NCBI RefSeq assembly: GCF_003600625.1 | Contig: NZ_CP032489.1 | Location: 2,480,001-2,544,000 of the forward strand | Origin: Arachidicoccus soli | GTDB lineage: Bacteria > Bacteroidota > Bacteroidia > Chitinophagales > Chitinophagaceae | DNA: 64,000 bases | Reading direction: 5' to 3' | Part shown: in pieces, positions 25,765-34,780 of the stretch | How positions within the stretch are numbered: the stretch's first letter is position 1 | Layout of the letters: every line of letters begins with the position of its first letter | Notes under the pieces: generated by a model | The model's input: only the letters and a program-made list of their open reading frames with translations | What the model was told of the DNA's origin: nothing | The model's database searches: none | Translations under genes and position numbers: made by a program

Positions 25765-27246
25765 ATGTTGTTTATGTATTTACCACCCTGGGCGCAACAA
25801 TTCAAGGAACCAAGGACAGAAATAAAATGTATTAAAGGAGCTTATTATAAATACGAAGTACGCTACCAATACAATAAAGACAAAAAAAGGACGGACAAAA
25901 TAACGGTCCGTCTATTGGGGAAAATAACACAAGCGGAAGGATTTATAGCCTCCGACAAAGATCTCATACGCCAGCAGCTCAGCGAGTTACCAAAAGTGGA
26001 TATAAAGACCTTTGGCGTATACCATTTGTTTTCTTCTTTGTTGTCGCAGCAGATAGCGTCGCTTTCAGAAGCATTCAAGCAGGAGGTAGTAGAGGTCTTG
26101 CTTTGTTTTTCTATGATGCGTTGGGCTTACCAGTCGCCCATTAAAAGAGCCGGTAATTACCACACACATGATTTTTGTTCTGAGTATTGGCATAAAAGAA
26201 CTCTGTCAGACAAGAAGATATCAGAGGCGCTTAAGTTTATAGGAGAAAACAGGGAAGCCGTTATGGCTTGGATGAGATCGCAATTGCCGGGGAGCAAGAC
26301 CGTTCATAATCAATTCGTCATGATGGATTCCACCCATGTTTCCAGTGTATCGGAAAACCTTGGGATCAATGCCAAAGGCTATAATCCTAACCATGATTAT
26401 GACAAGCAGATACGACTCCTGTATCTGTTTGCTGCAGAATTAAAGCAACCCGTTTATTACCGCCTGATAAATGGCAATATCACAGACATCAAGTCCATGG
26501 CGCTGTGCGTCAAAGAAATGGAGGTAGGACATGTGGTGTTTATAGCAGATAAGGGATTTTACAGTAAAAAAAATATAGAGCTACTGCAAGAGCAGAAGTT
26601 GCACTATATCATCCCCATTCATAGGAACAACAAAATTATTAATTTTTCACCCTTAGAAAAAGCGGCGTTCAAAAAAACAGTCAAAACCTATTTTGCATAT
26701 CAGGATCGCATTATATGGCATTATGAATATCAAAGAGAGGGTCAGAATATAGTCACCTTTTTAGATGAAAAGCTGAGAGTAAAAGAGGAGTCGGACTATT
26801 TATTAAGGATACAAAAGTATCCGGAGACACATAGTGAGGATAGGTATTATGATAAATTACATAGTTTTGGCACCCTGAGCATCGTGTATGATTTAGAAGG
26901 AAGTCCCACCCCACAGCAACTCTATGAGGCCTACAAACAACGCAACGAGATAGAAGTCATGTTTGACAGCTATAAAAACTTTTTGGCTGCTGACAAGACT
27001 TTTATGCAGGACAGGCATGTACTGGAGGGATGGTTAATGGCAAATTTTATCGCCATGATCGCCTATTATAAACTCTTTTGGCGATTGAAAGAAGCAAAAC
27101 TACTGTCCCATTACGCACCTAAGGATATAATTGAACTTTCCAAATCCATCTATCAAATGAAGATCAATGGACAATGGCTCTGTTCTGAGATCACGGAAAA
27201 AACAAAAACTCTTTTCAAAAAAATCAAAATAGACTACCTAAAATGA
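25765..27246 (+). CDS. IS4/IS1634-family DDE transposase
   Basis: A 493-residue DDE transposase. Catalytic Asp are D188 (FVMMDSTHV) and D262 (FIADKGFYS). The third residue lies in the IS4 signature Y-(2)-R-(3)-E-(6)-K, seen here exactly as Y390, R393, E397 and K404. The long insertion between the second Asp and Glu and the C-terminal DRHVLEGWLMANFIAMIAYYKL block match the IS1634 group. The start ATG at 25765 overlaps an inverted repeat AAACAAC/GTTGTTT (25752-25758 and 25767-25773), which could hide the start site in read-through mRNA. The frame is complete. Confidence 0.9.
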   Translation: MLFMYLPPWAQQFKEPRTEIKCIKGAYYKYEVRYQYNKDKKRTDKITVRLLGKITQAEGFIASDKDLIRQQLSELPKVDIKTFGVYHLFSSLLSQQIASLSEAFKQEVVEVLLCFSMMRWAYQSPIKRAGNYHTHDFCSEYWHKRTLSDKKISEALKFIGENREAVMAWMRSQLPGSKTVHNQFVMMDSTHVSSVSENLGINAKGYNPNHDYDKQIRLLYLFAAELKQPVYYRLINGNITDIKSMALCVKEMEVGHVVFIADKGFYSKKNIELLQEQKLHYIIPIHRNNKIINFSPLEKAAFKKTVKTYFAYQDRIIWHYEYQREGQNIVTFLDEKLRVKEESDYLLRIQKYPETHSEDRYYDKLHSFGTLSIVYDLEGSPTPQQLYEAYKQRNEIEVMFDSYKNFLAADKTFMQDRHVLEGWLMANFIAMIAYYKLFWRLKEAKLLSHYAPKDIIELSKSIYQMKINGQWLCSEITEKTKTLFKKIKIDYLK

Positions 27247-27298
27247 GAGGAGTTAGGGGTTAAATATTTTTGATTAATTGATGAAAAATTGAATCTTA

Positions 27299-27310
27299 TT
27301 AAGCGCTTAA
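27299..27310. repeat. 12-bp perfect palindrome TTAAGCGCTTAA
   Basis: It lies between the IS right end and the 3' end of the last PUL gene. It could be a protein-binding site; too short for a terminator. No second copy was noticed. Confidence 0.3.
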
Positions 27311-27336
27311 AGCAACTCATTTCAAATAGCATTCTA

Positions 27337-29346
27337 TCATTTTGAAAACCGAATAGACTGAATTAGAATATTTCCCGGCTTAGATTTTAAAAATTTCACA
27401 AATACATCGTGATGACCACTCAGCTTATTAACTGCTCCGGAAAACACCTTCCAATTATTTTTTCCTCCTGTAGAAGGAATAGGTATTGTTGCGATTAATT
27501 TCCCATTCTTTAAATCATCTAACCATACTTGTATTGTGCCATTTGTAAGTGCAGATGCTGTTATATTTATTTTAGCAGCGCTATTGTTTTTTGTGCCTAA
27601 ATCCACCCCTGAAATCATTGCCCAACCTCCCGACTCAGAAGTATTTGTTATTGCATCTTTGTTTATCATCTTTATGCCAAAATAATTTCTATAACCAATT
27701 GCCGGCATGGAAGAAAAGCCATCTTTGCAAATAAAACAATTAAAATCGGCAGGCTTATTTTCTGCGAACAGCCCCAAGCTTGTACCTACCCAGGCATTCC
27801 ATTTTGGTTGTACTTTATCTAAGGGGACTGAACTAATCGGCGCTCCAAGAGAGACCCATCTATCATCATCACTACTGCAATAACCACTAATAAAATGCCC
27901 TTTTCTCTCTAATTTAAGCCAAACAGTATTCCCAAATGTATTCGGAATACTGCGTATTGCTGTATCTAATTGCAATATAATTTTATTACTATTTTTATAT
28001 CCTGCAAATAGCCGGATATTTACAGATTGATTTCCATTGGTCAAATATAAACCTGCGCTGGAAGTCGTATCATTCTCATCAATTTTCACACGTGTAACCG
28101 CATTATAATAATGATCTGTTTCCTTTTGCAATAAGTGTGCTCTTTCCCCTTTTTTCGGCGAGAGCCTTACCCATCCTGATTTTCCCAGAAGAGTGCATTC
28201 CGTTTCTGCCCTTCTATTTAGGAAATGCCAACAGACATTTAAACGATCTTCCTTAAAATAATCGGAATGAACACTACGCCATAATATACCATTTGCTTGT
28301 GGCAAATCCGGACGGATAACAGGATAACTTGTTGGGGGGATGCCCCAGGGGCGATCGCCATCCCAAATCACAGGACACAAAGAAGTTTGCCTACCTGTCC
28401 CTGACCAATCATCGTCATTGGCATCTTCATAACTCTGTGCGAGTGTCCACCAGGTACCATCTGCCAATTGCAGGGGTGCACCAATATGATTTGCCACCCG
28501 GAAAGGTGAATTTGGATCATCTAAAGGCTTAAAGAAGTTGCCTAGCCGCTCCCATTTGGTGGAATCGCCAGTCAAAACTTTTGTTCTTAGTACATATTGC
28601 CCACCTGCAACACTACCTGCAGGAAAATAATAGTAATAGCCATTTCGCTTGCACATTACCGGCCCTTCTGCCCAACTGTATTGCAGATGCGCATTTATCC
28701 AATCGAGGTTTATCATTTTACCTGTTAGTTGACCATCTTTTCCGATTGCATGAATGCGATTAATCTTTTGTCCGTTTTTAATGAGCATATAAGGTTGACC
28801 ATCATCATCTATAAAAATAGAATTGTCATAACCAAGCGGCCCCAATTGAGGAGTGGTTTTGACCATTACCGGTTTTGACCAGGGTCCATAAGCAGTAGTA
28901 GCTTTAGAGAACCATTGCTGGTCTCCATTAGCAGAAAAATAAATCCAGAAGGAATGATTAAAATAAGTGATGGCACCCTGCCAAATACCTTTCGAGGGCT
29001 CATCCTGAACAAAGCCGGCATTCTGCGGATAGACTACCCTGCTGACGATTTCCCAATGCACTAAATCAGTAGAATGATAAATGGGCAAATAGGGCGTAAA
29101 ATGAAAACTAGAACCACAGTAATAAAAATCCTTGCCTTTTCTAAACAATGTAGGATCGGGATGATCACCCGGTAGAACAGGGTTTACATAGGTCTTTACC
29201 TCGTTGTAGAAAGAAGCGGAATCCATCTTTTTTTGCTGAGCTTGCGCAAATACGACATCCAAAAGCAACAAAATAATGATGAAAGAGATGTTCATTATCT
29301 TATTCATTTTTAAAAGCGTTCTATTCATCTTTTTATTTTTAGTCAT
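27337..29346 (-). CDS. GH43 beta-xylosidase/arabinofuranosidase with C-terminal CBM6-like domain
   Basis: A 669-residue exported enzyme that removes xylose or arabinose from xylan side chains or oligosaccharide ends, with inversion. The signal peptide follows a long N-terminus (hydrophobic core about 19-34, cleavage near AQAQ), so the true start may be one of the inner Met codons at residues 7, 14 or 18. The five-blade propeller has base D64 (GDHPDPT), modulator D174 (YDNSIFID) and acid E227 (SWAEGPV). A beta-sandwich follows (about 350-545), then a CBM6-like module (about 560-669, with GGWAMISGVDLG). It is the last gene of the locus and overlaps the GH67 stop by 8 bp. Confidence 0.9.
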   Translation of the reverse strand: MTKNKKMNRTLLKMNKIMNISFIIILLLLDVVFAQAQQKKMDSASFYNEVKTYVNPVLPGDHPDPTLFRKGKDFYYCGSSFHFTPYLPIYHSTDLVHWEIVSRVVYPQNAGFVQDEPSKGIWQGAITYFNHSFWIYFSANGDQQWFSKATTAYGPWSKPVMVKTTPQLGPLGYDNSIFIDDDGQPYMLIKNGQKINRIHAIGKDGQLTGKMINLDWINAHLQYSWAEGPVMCKRNGYYYYFPAGSVAGGQYVLRTKVLTGDSTKWERLGNFFKPLDDPNSPFRVANHIGAPLQLADGTWWTLAQSYEDANDDDWSGTGRQTSLCPVIWDGDRPWGIPPTSYPVIRPDLPQANGILWRSVHSDYFKEDRLNVCWHFLNRRAETECTLLGKSGWVRLSPKKGERAHLLQKETDHYYNAVTRVKIDENDTTSSAGLYLTNGNQSVNIRLFAGYKNSNKIILQLDTAIRSIPNTFGNTVWLKLERKGHFISGYCSSDDDRWVSLGAPISSVPLDKVQPKWNAWVGTSLGLFAENKPADFNCFICKDGFSSMPAIGYRNYFGIKMINKDAITNTSESGGWAMISGVDLGTKNNSAAKINITASALTNGTIQVWLDDLKNGKLIATIPIPSTGGKNNWKVFSGAVNKLSGHHDVFVKFLKSKPGNILIQSIRFSK

Positions 29347-31405
29347 TGCGGTGTTTAAATTCGTTGGCGATAATATCTTTTAGTTTGTGAACCGGCGGCG
29401 TAATATCTTTTGGAATAGGCATTTTGCTAAATTGTTGAAAATACAACAAACAAGCGTCTTTCCACAATACAGCATTGTCGTATTGTTGACTTAGTTTGAG
29501 TTGCACCAATTTAAATTGAGCGCTGTCTACAAAAGGTTTTAAATTATCCCATTCCTGCTGAAATCTATGCACTTGTTTAACTCCCTTATCATAATGGTAA
29601 CAAAGTGCATTCCATAACGTACGTCCATTTTTCATTTTATAATTCCAAGGTAAATGATGAAACCAAAGCAAAAATATTTCGGGGCAAGTAGCCAGGTTAT
29701 TAAATTCTGTAGCCAATGGTTGATGATACTGACTCACAGCATCGCTTCCTTTGGCCGTGCGGTCAAAGCCAATACCATTTGAACTTGCCTGATGATAATA
29801 AGGCGGTGTCCAATCAGGCCTTACTCCTTTAGGTGCCCACCAGGGACCGGGGCCATAATGCCCGTTGGCAGACATAATATGATGCAAGCCGAGTGGCATC
29901 ATAAAATTAACCGCCGTTTCGCGGCTTTCCAGCATTATTTGCTTAACAGGTTTTAGAAAGTTTTTTGTCCAGTCAATTTTATAATTTCTCTCTCTTAATT
30001 TCTTAGAGGCATCTTTATAGAAGGTCATCTTCAACCATTCATCGGCAATTTGGCTACTACTAAGTGTATCATTCCATGCTAGTCTTCCAAATGCATACCA
30101 GTTCGCTTGCGCAAATGGATGACCGCACCAATTGGAATCTAACCCAATGTTTGAAACACCTGCAATTGCCGTATATTTCTGCGGATAAATACTGCCATCT
30201 GTGCAACGGGCAACGGTACTTCCTTCTCCTTGCTGATAAGTATCACTCTTCAAACACTCCTCCCACATCGTTGATAGAAATACTAAATACACCGCATGGC
30301 CCAGATATTCTTGTGTGATTTGTAGTTCAGGCATTATAGATGTTTTTTTCATCGCGCCAAACAAGGGGCTAAATGGTTCTCTTGGCTGAAAATCTATGGG
30401 ACCATTCTTTACCTGTATAATCACATTATCTCTAAACTTTCCGTCTAGTGGCATAAATTCATTATAGGCTTGTTTAGCTCTGTCATCATCATTTGCCGTA
30501 TAAACAAAAGCGCGCCACATTACCACACCCTTATAAGGTTTTAGTGCATCGGCTAACATATTTGCACCATCCGCATGTGTGCGTCCATATTGCTGTGGCC
30601 CCGGCTGCCCCTCGCTGCTGGCTTTCACAAGTAAGCCGCCAAAATCGGGTATCAAACTATAAATCTCTTTTACTTTATTCTTCCACCACATAATTACAGA
30701 TGAGTCAAGAGGATCTGCAGTTTTTAATCCTCCTAGAGATATTGGTGAAGCGAAGTTTACAGAAAGGTAGACTCTTACCCCATAAGGGCGTAATACATCA
30801 GCAATGGATTTTACTCTATTTAAATAATTTTCTGAAAGTATCTTGGGAGATGCATTTACATTATCCAAGACAGCACCATTAATACCAATGGAAGCATTGG
30901 CGCGTGCATATGCTTTCCATAAGGCCTTATCTTTTAAAGTTACTACAAAAGGATTAGTCTTTCGCCAGAAGATAGAATGACCTGCATAGCCGCGTTCTAT
31001 TGTCCCATCGAGGTTGTCCCAATGATTTAAAATGCGAATTTGATAAGAAGGGTTTGAAATAGTTCCTATCATCTTTTCGCCAGTTTGCTGACGACGCAGG
31101 AGGCTATAGACTCCGTACAAAATCCCCAAATCTGTGGTGGCTTCAATCATATTTTTATCTAACCGGAAACCATCACTTTTTAAAGCTTTATTTTTTTTAA
31201 TAGTCAATTTAACAGTAGCACCTGATTCACCTTGCCAACCATTCCTTAACTCTTGTTCTGCGATTGTAAGTGTAGGAGAATGCATTGTACAAATTACCGT
31301 TACCGGTAATGATTCTTTGCTCCGCAACCAAAGCTGATGACCTTCTTGCGCTTTGAGTTGCAAAGCTGTAATAAAAGCTAAAGCCAGAATGATTATTTTT
31401 TTCAT
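29339..31405 (-). CDS. GH67 xylan alpha-glucuronidase
   Basis: A 688-residue periplasmic enzyme (signal peptide ending LKAQ) that removes (4-O-methyl)-glucuronic acid from the non-reducing-end xylose of xylo-oligosaccharides. Family hallmarks are HWDNLDGTIERGYAG (128-142), acid E265 (KASSEGQPGP), and the base pair D338 (GPIDFQPREP) and E366 (LQITQEYLG). The length is normal for GH67. It complements GH115 upstream, which can work on internal residues. Its start overlaps the GH43 stop by 4 bp (31402-31405), and its end overlaps the next gene by 8 bp, showing a tight operon. Confidence 0.96.
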   Translation of the reverse strand: MKKIIILALAFITALQLKAQEGHQLWLRSKESLPVTVICTMHSPTLTIAEQELRNGWQGESGATVKLTIKKNKALKSDGFRLDKNMIEATTDLGILYGVYSLLRRQQTGEKMIGTISNPSYQIRILNHWDNLDGTIERGYAGHSIFWRKTNPFVVTLKDKALWKAYARANASIGINGAVLDNVNASPKILSENYLNRVKSIADVLRPYGVRVYLSVNFASPISLGGLKTADPLDSSVIMWWKNKVKEIYSLIPDFGGLLVKASSEGQPGPQQYGRTHADGANMLADALKPYKGVVMWRAFVYTANDDDRAKQAYNEFMPLDGKFRDNVIIQVKNGPIDFQPREPFSPLFGAMKKTSIMPELQITQEYLGHAVYLVFLSTMWEECLKSDTYQQGEGSTVARCTDGSIYPQKYTAIAGVSNIGLDSNWCGHPFAQANWYAFGRLAWNDTLSSSQIADEWLKMTFYKDASKKLRERNYKIDWTKNFLKPVKQIMLESRETAVNFMMPLGLHHIMSANGHYGPGPWWAPKGVRPDWTPPYYHQASSNGIGFDRTAKGSDAVSQYHQPLATEFNNLATCPEIFLLWFHHLPWNYKMKNGRTLWNALCYHYDKGVKQVHRFQQEWDNLKPFVDSAQFKLVQLKLSQQYDNAVLWKDACLLYFQQFSKMPIPKDITPPVHKLKDIIANEFKHRND

Positions 31406-32751
31406 AAGATTTTATTTAAAGAGATCCAATCTACATCCACTTTTGTATTACCCTTTGGTGTAATTACAATGTTATGTATACCGGACTCAAATTTATAAAT
31501 ATTGCCTTCAACGACTTGCCAGCTATCTGTTTGCGGGATCTCTGCCCGACCAATTACAGGCCCGTTTACGGAATTTAAATGAATTTCAATTTCTCCGCCA
31601 GTAATTGACCTTACTCTTGCTTGAATCGTTTTTAATCTTTTATTTCCAAAATCAACGCTGTTGTATTGCACCCAGGCATGAGATGTGTTCAAAGTAAGTT
31701 CCCAGCCTTTAAAAGTATCTGCGTTATCAAGAAAAGCAATGGATGCACCTTCGTTACTTATAGCACTGTAACGATCAATCTGTATTTTCCCAGAGGCTTT
31801 AGTTATGCCAACTCCACGAAATGTGGGAATCACTTTTCGAATCGTTCCATCATTATTAAAGAACAAACTATCTGCTCTTACCGAGCGGGCTTTATCAAAA
31901 TGTGGCGAATAATCGTTATGGTGATAAAATAAGTACCATTGACCATTATATTTGATTATCGACTGATGATTTGTCCAACAATCTTTAGAGGCATCCATAA
32001 GGAGACCTATCACTTTAAAAGGTCCCATAGGATTATTGGATATTGCATATTCCAACTGTTCAGTTTTATCTGCAACGTGCGGATAAGTAAGATAATAAGT
32101 TCCTTTTCTTTCAAATAAAAACGGACCTTCTTTCAGACCTTTATCCGGCAGGCCTTGCACGATCTTTGGTTCAGATGCCAACTCCAGCATATTGCTTTTC
32201 AGTTTTGCCACGTAAATATTTCCTTGGGCAAAATATAAATAAGCCTGTCCGTCTTTATCAATAAACACATTGGGATCAATTCCATGAACACCTGTAATCG
32301 GTTTCGCTTGTGGAACAAATGGACCATTGGGTTTATCAGCAACGGCAACACCAATTCCGAAACCCTTACCAAGGGAAGGTTTTAACTGTGCTGGAAAGTA
32401 GAAATAATATTTACCGTTTCTGAAAATGCAATCAGGTGCCCACATACTGTAAGACGTAGAATCTACCCAAGGTACGTTATACTGGCTCAAGACAATTCCA
32501 TTGTCATGCCAGTCTGTAAGGTTAGCTGAAGAGAAAACATGATAGTCTTCCATGCAAAACCAACCTACACGTCCGTGACCGGGCTTCGCAATAATATCGT
32601 GTGAAGGGTATAAATAGATACGATTACCAAAAACTCTTGCTGTAGGGTCGGCAGAAAACTGATCTCTGATGATAGGGTTTTGAGCAGATAAATTACCTGC
32701 AAAAAATAATACTAATACGATAAATATTAAAAATTGTCTTCTCTTTTTCAC
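31402..32751 (-). CDS. GH43 arabinofuranosidase/xylosidase with CBM6
   Basis: A 449-residue exported enzyme (signal peptide to LSAQ). The N-terminal propeller (about 25-310) has base D35 (FSADPTARV), modulator D159 (HGIDPNVF) and acid E208 (LKEGPFLF). ADPTARVFGNRIYLYPSHD is typical of the GH43 group that contains arabinoxylan arabinofuranohydrolases. A CBM6 (about 325-449, with SHAWVQYNSVDFG and HNIVITPKGNTKVDVDWISL) should bind xylan chains. It is coupled to GH67 by a 4-bp overlap. Exact specificity needs subfamily placement. Confidence 0.9.
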   Translation of the reverse strand: MKKRRQFLIFIVLVLFFAGNLSAQNPIIRDQFSADPTARVFGNRIYLYPSHDIIAKPGHGRVGWFCMEDYHVFSSANLTDWHDNGIVLSQYNVPWVDSTSYSMWAPDCIFRNGKYYFYFPAQLKPSLGKGFGIGVAVADKPNGPFVPQAKPITGVHGIDPNVFIDKDGQAYLYFAQGNIYVAKLKSNMLELASEPKIVQGLPDKGLKEGPFLFERKGTYYLTYPHVADKTEQLEYAISNNPMGPFKVIGLLMDASKDCWTNHQSIIKYNGQWYLFYHHNDYSPHFDKARSVRADSLFFNNDGTIRKVIPTFRGVGITKASGKIQIDRYSAISNEGASIAFLDNADTFKGWELTLNTSHAWVQYNSVDFGNKRLKTIQARVRSITGGEIEIHLNSVNGPVIGRAEIPQTDSWQVVEGNIYKFESGIHNIVITPKGNTKVDVDWISLNKIL

Positions 32752-32785
32752 GCTTGTATTTAATTGATTTAGCTGAGATTATAAT

Positions 32786-34738
32786 TTATTTAAATTCTAT
32801 AACAAATCCATCATTACCCTTTAGCCTAATATTTAACTTGCCATTTTCTGGAATAACTATATTTTTCTGAATAAAAGAAGGGTTAATATTTTTATCTTTT
32901 CCGGACATAATTAATGCCCCTTTTTTATTTTTTAAAAACGATAAATCAAGTTGCAGCTGCTTTGGTATGTCTTCACCGTTTAGACCTGCCACATACCATG
33001 TATTACCTGACTTCCTTGCAACAATTTCTAGTTTTCCGGGATAGCCATCAATAAATTTTACATCCTCCCAATGATTGGGCAGCTTTCTAAGAAAGTCTTT
33101 TACATATTCCGGTACATGGACCATTCCTTGCGGGCTTTCTGCATAATGCTGAATCCCCGAAAGAAAAACTACAGAAGTTGCCAGTTCAAAGGCAGCCGTC
33201 GTTACGCGATGAATATGGGGAACTTCATATAGGTTCATGGGTGTAAAATCCATGGGATCAAATACATTCCTGACCATGGAACACATGATCATATGAGCTG
33301 GTGCAAGGTCTGCATCTTTCTGGCTAAAAGTTATCATCTCATAACCATATACCGCCTCTGTCGTCATTAAATTAGGATATGTCCTTTGCCAACCTCTGGG
33401 AAGTGTTGCCCCATGGAAATTTACCAATAATTGATAAGTGGCTGCATCTTCTAAAATATCCTGATAATAATCTATCATTGACTGCCCATCACCTCCAAAA
33501 AAATCCACTTTAATACCTTTAATCCCCATCGAATGTAAGAGGGCAAATTCTTTTATACGGCTTTGGTGGGTGAGCAGTTTATTCCGGGGTGTATATTTCA
33601 CGGTGTTCCAATCACCTGCAGAGTTGTACCAGAGTAATAGTCCTACGCCTTTTTGTTGCGCATAATCTGCTAAGATTCTGATAGAGTCATAACCAATTTT
33701 TTGATCCCAGTCCGCATCTATCAGACAATATTGCCAATGCATATTTGCGGCAAAATCAATGTATTCCTTTTGCACATTGAAAACAGTGGAGTCATCTTTT
33801 TTCATGATCCAACTCCAAGAAGCTTTACCGGGCTTAATAAAAGATGTATCCATTTTCTTGGCTGGGAGGGCAAGATCTGTTCCCAAGGTAGATTCCATCA
33901 TTGTTTTAAGATTTCCCAAAACAATGATCCGCCAAGGTGTATGCCAGGGTAAAGTGGACGCCGGATCTAAAGCACCATCGCCAATTTTCTCAGGTGCTTC
34001 GGGAAAATTAATTTTATATTCCCCATCATTAGAATATTGTTGAAGAGCAGTGCCGCAATAAGTTCTTCCTAATGCAGCTTCTGTAATCAATATCCAAACA
34101 TTATTGTATTTAAACAAAGCAGGATATACCCAACCATTAGGACCGGGAGAAGCCGTGCCGACTGGAATATCCATCATATAATGCGCTTCATAAGAAGGAT
34201 TGGAATGTCCAAAACCAGACTGTGCTTCTGTTTTTGGCTGTAGCCAGGCTTTTGTAGAAGGATAAAAATGGAAACTGGTTGCCTCACTTGTAATATGTTT
34301 TATCTCCGTAGACTTTTCCGGAAACACATATTGAAAGGATACACCATCATTGGAGACCTGGAAGATTATATTCATTTTTTTGCCCGATTGATTTGCTGTT
34401 TCAATGACTCTTCTTGTGGCAGTATATGAAATATTCTCCTTTTTCGCATTGCGCATGGTATACTTTTCCTTTACCAAAGAGGGGTTAGAAACTTTAATCA
34501 CTTTTAAATCTTTCGAGAAGTCGCCGTCAGTTCTTATAACACCCAACTTTGAATCCTGAAGGATTAACTGACCTTTATAGGAAATATTATAGATGGCTAT
34601 TGCGGGCAGACATGTCACTTTAATATTTTTATCCGGACTACTGATTGTATATGTTTGCGTCTGTGCATCAGAAAGAGCCACTAGCATTACAAACAAGGCA
34701 GTCAGAGAAATGTGTTGTATCAATTTTCTAAGGATCAT
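32786..34738 (-). CDS. GH97 retaining glycosidase, probably alpha-galactosidase
   Basis: A 650-residue exported protein (signal peptide to SDAQ) with the GH97 N-terminal super-sandwich (about 30-285), (beta/alpha)8 barrel (about 295-560) and C-terminal sandwich. GH97 contains inverting SusB-type glucosidases that use Glu bases, and retaining members with an Asp nucleophile. Here the nucleophile position is Asp (D412 in GIKVDFFGGD) and E461 (TTEAVYGYE) is the acid/base candidate, which points to the retaining alpha-galactosidase group. In a xylan locus it could remove terminal alpha-galactose from complex side chains. Linkage assignment is inference. Confidence 0.87.
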   Translation of the reverse strand: MILRKLIQHISLTALFVMLVALSDAQTQTYTISSPDKNIKVTCLPAIAIYNISYKGQLILQDSKLGVIRTDGDFSKDLKVIKVSNPSLVKEKYTMRNAKKENISYTATRRVIETANQSGKKMNIIFQVSNDGVSFQYVFPEKSTEIKHITSEATSFHFYPSTKAWLQPKTEAQSGFGHSNPSYEAHYMMDIPVGTASPGPNGWVYPALFKYNNVWILITEAALGRTYCGTALQQYSNDGEYKINFPEAPEKIGDGALDPASTLPWHTPWRIIVLGNLKTMMESTLGTDLALPAKKMDTSFIKPGKASWSWIMKKDDSTVFNVQKEYIDFAANMHWQYCLIDADWDQKIGYDSIRILADYAQQKGVGLLLWYNSAGDWNTVKYTPRNKLLTHQSRIKEFALLHSMGIKGIKVDFFGGDGQSMIDYYQDILEDAATYQLLVNFHGATLPRGWQRTYPNLMTTEAVYGYEMITFSQKDADLAPAHMIMCSMVRNVFDPMDFTPMNLYEVPHIHRVTTAAFELATSVVFLSGIQHYAESPQGMVHVPEYVKDFLRKLPNHWEDVKFIDGYPGKLEIVARKSGNTWYVAGLNGEDIPKQLQLDLSFLKNKKGALIMSGKDKNINPSFIQKNIVIPENGKLNIRLKGNDGFVIEFK

Positions 34739-34780
34739 TGCAATTACTATTAAATTATTAATAAGGTCATTTTATAAAAA

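Larger units (their letters stand above)
25662..27258 (+). mobile_element. IS4/IS1634-type insertion sequence, about 1.6 kb
   Basis: The ends are CCCTAACTCC (25662-25671) and its perfect complement GGAGTTAGGG (27249-27258). Between them are one transposase gene (25765-27246) and a terminator-like hairpin near the left end. The 10-bp repeat may extend imperfectly inward. No exact target-site duplication is evident: the left flank is TTTAAT and the right flank GTTAAA. The element sits at the 3' end of the DUF3037-like gene and is inserted in line with it. It appears intact. Confidence 0.82.

Noticed and set aside
25656-27264. Target-site duplication for the IS4/IS1634-type element
   Set aside because: The flanks TTTAAT and GTTAAA share only TTAA and are not aligned as a direct repeat; no exact duplication can be claimed.
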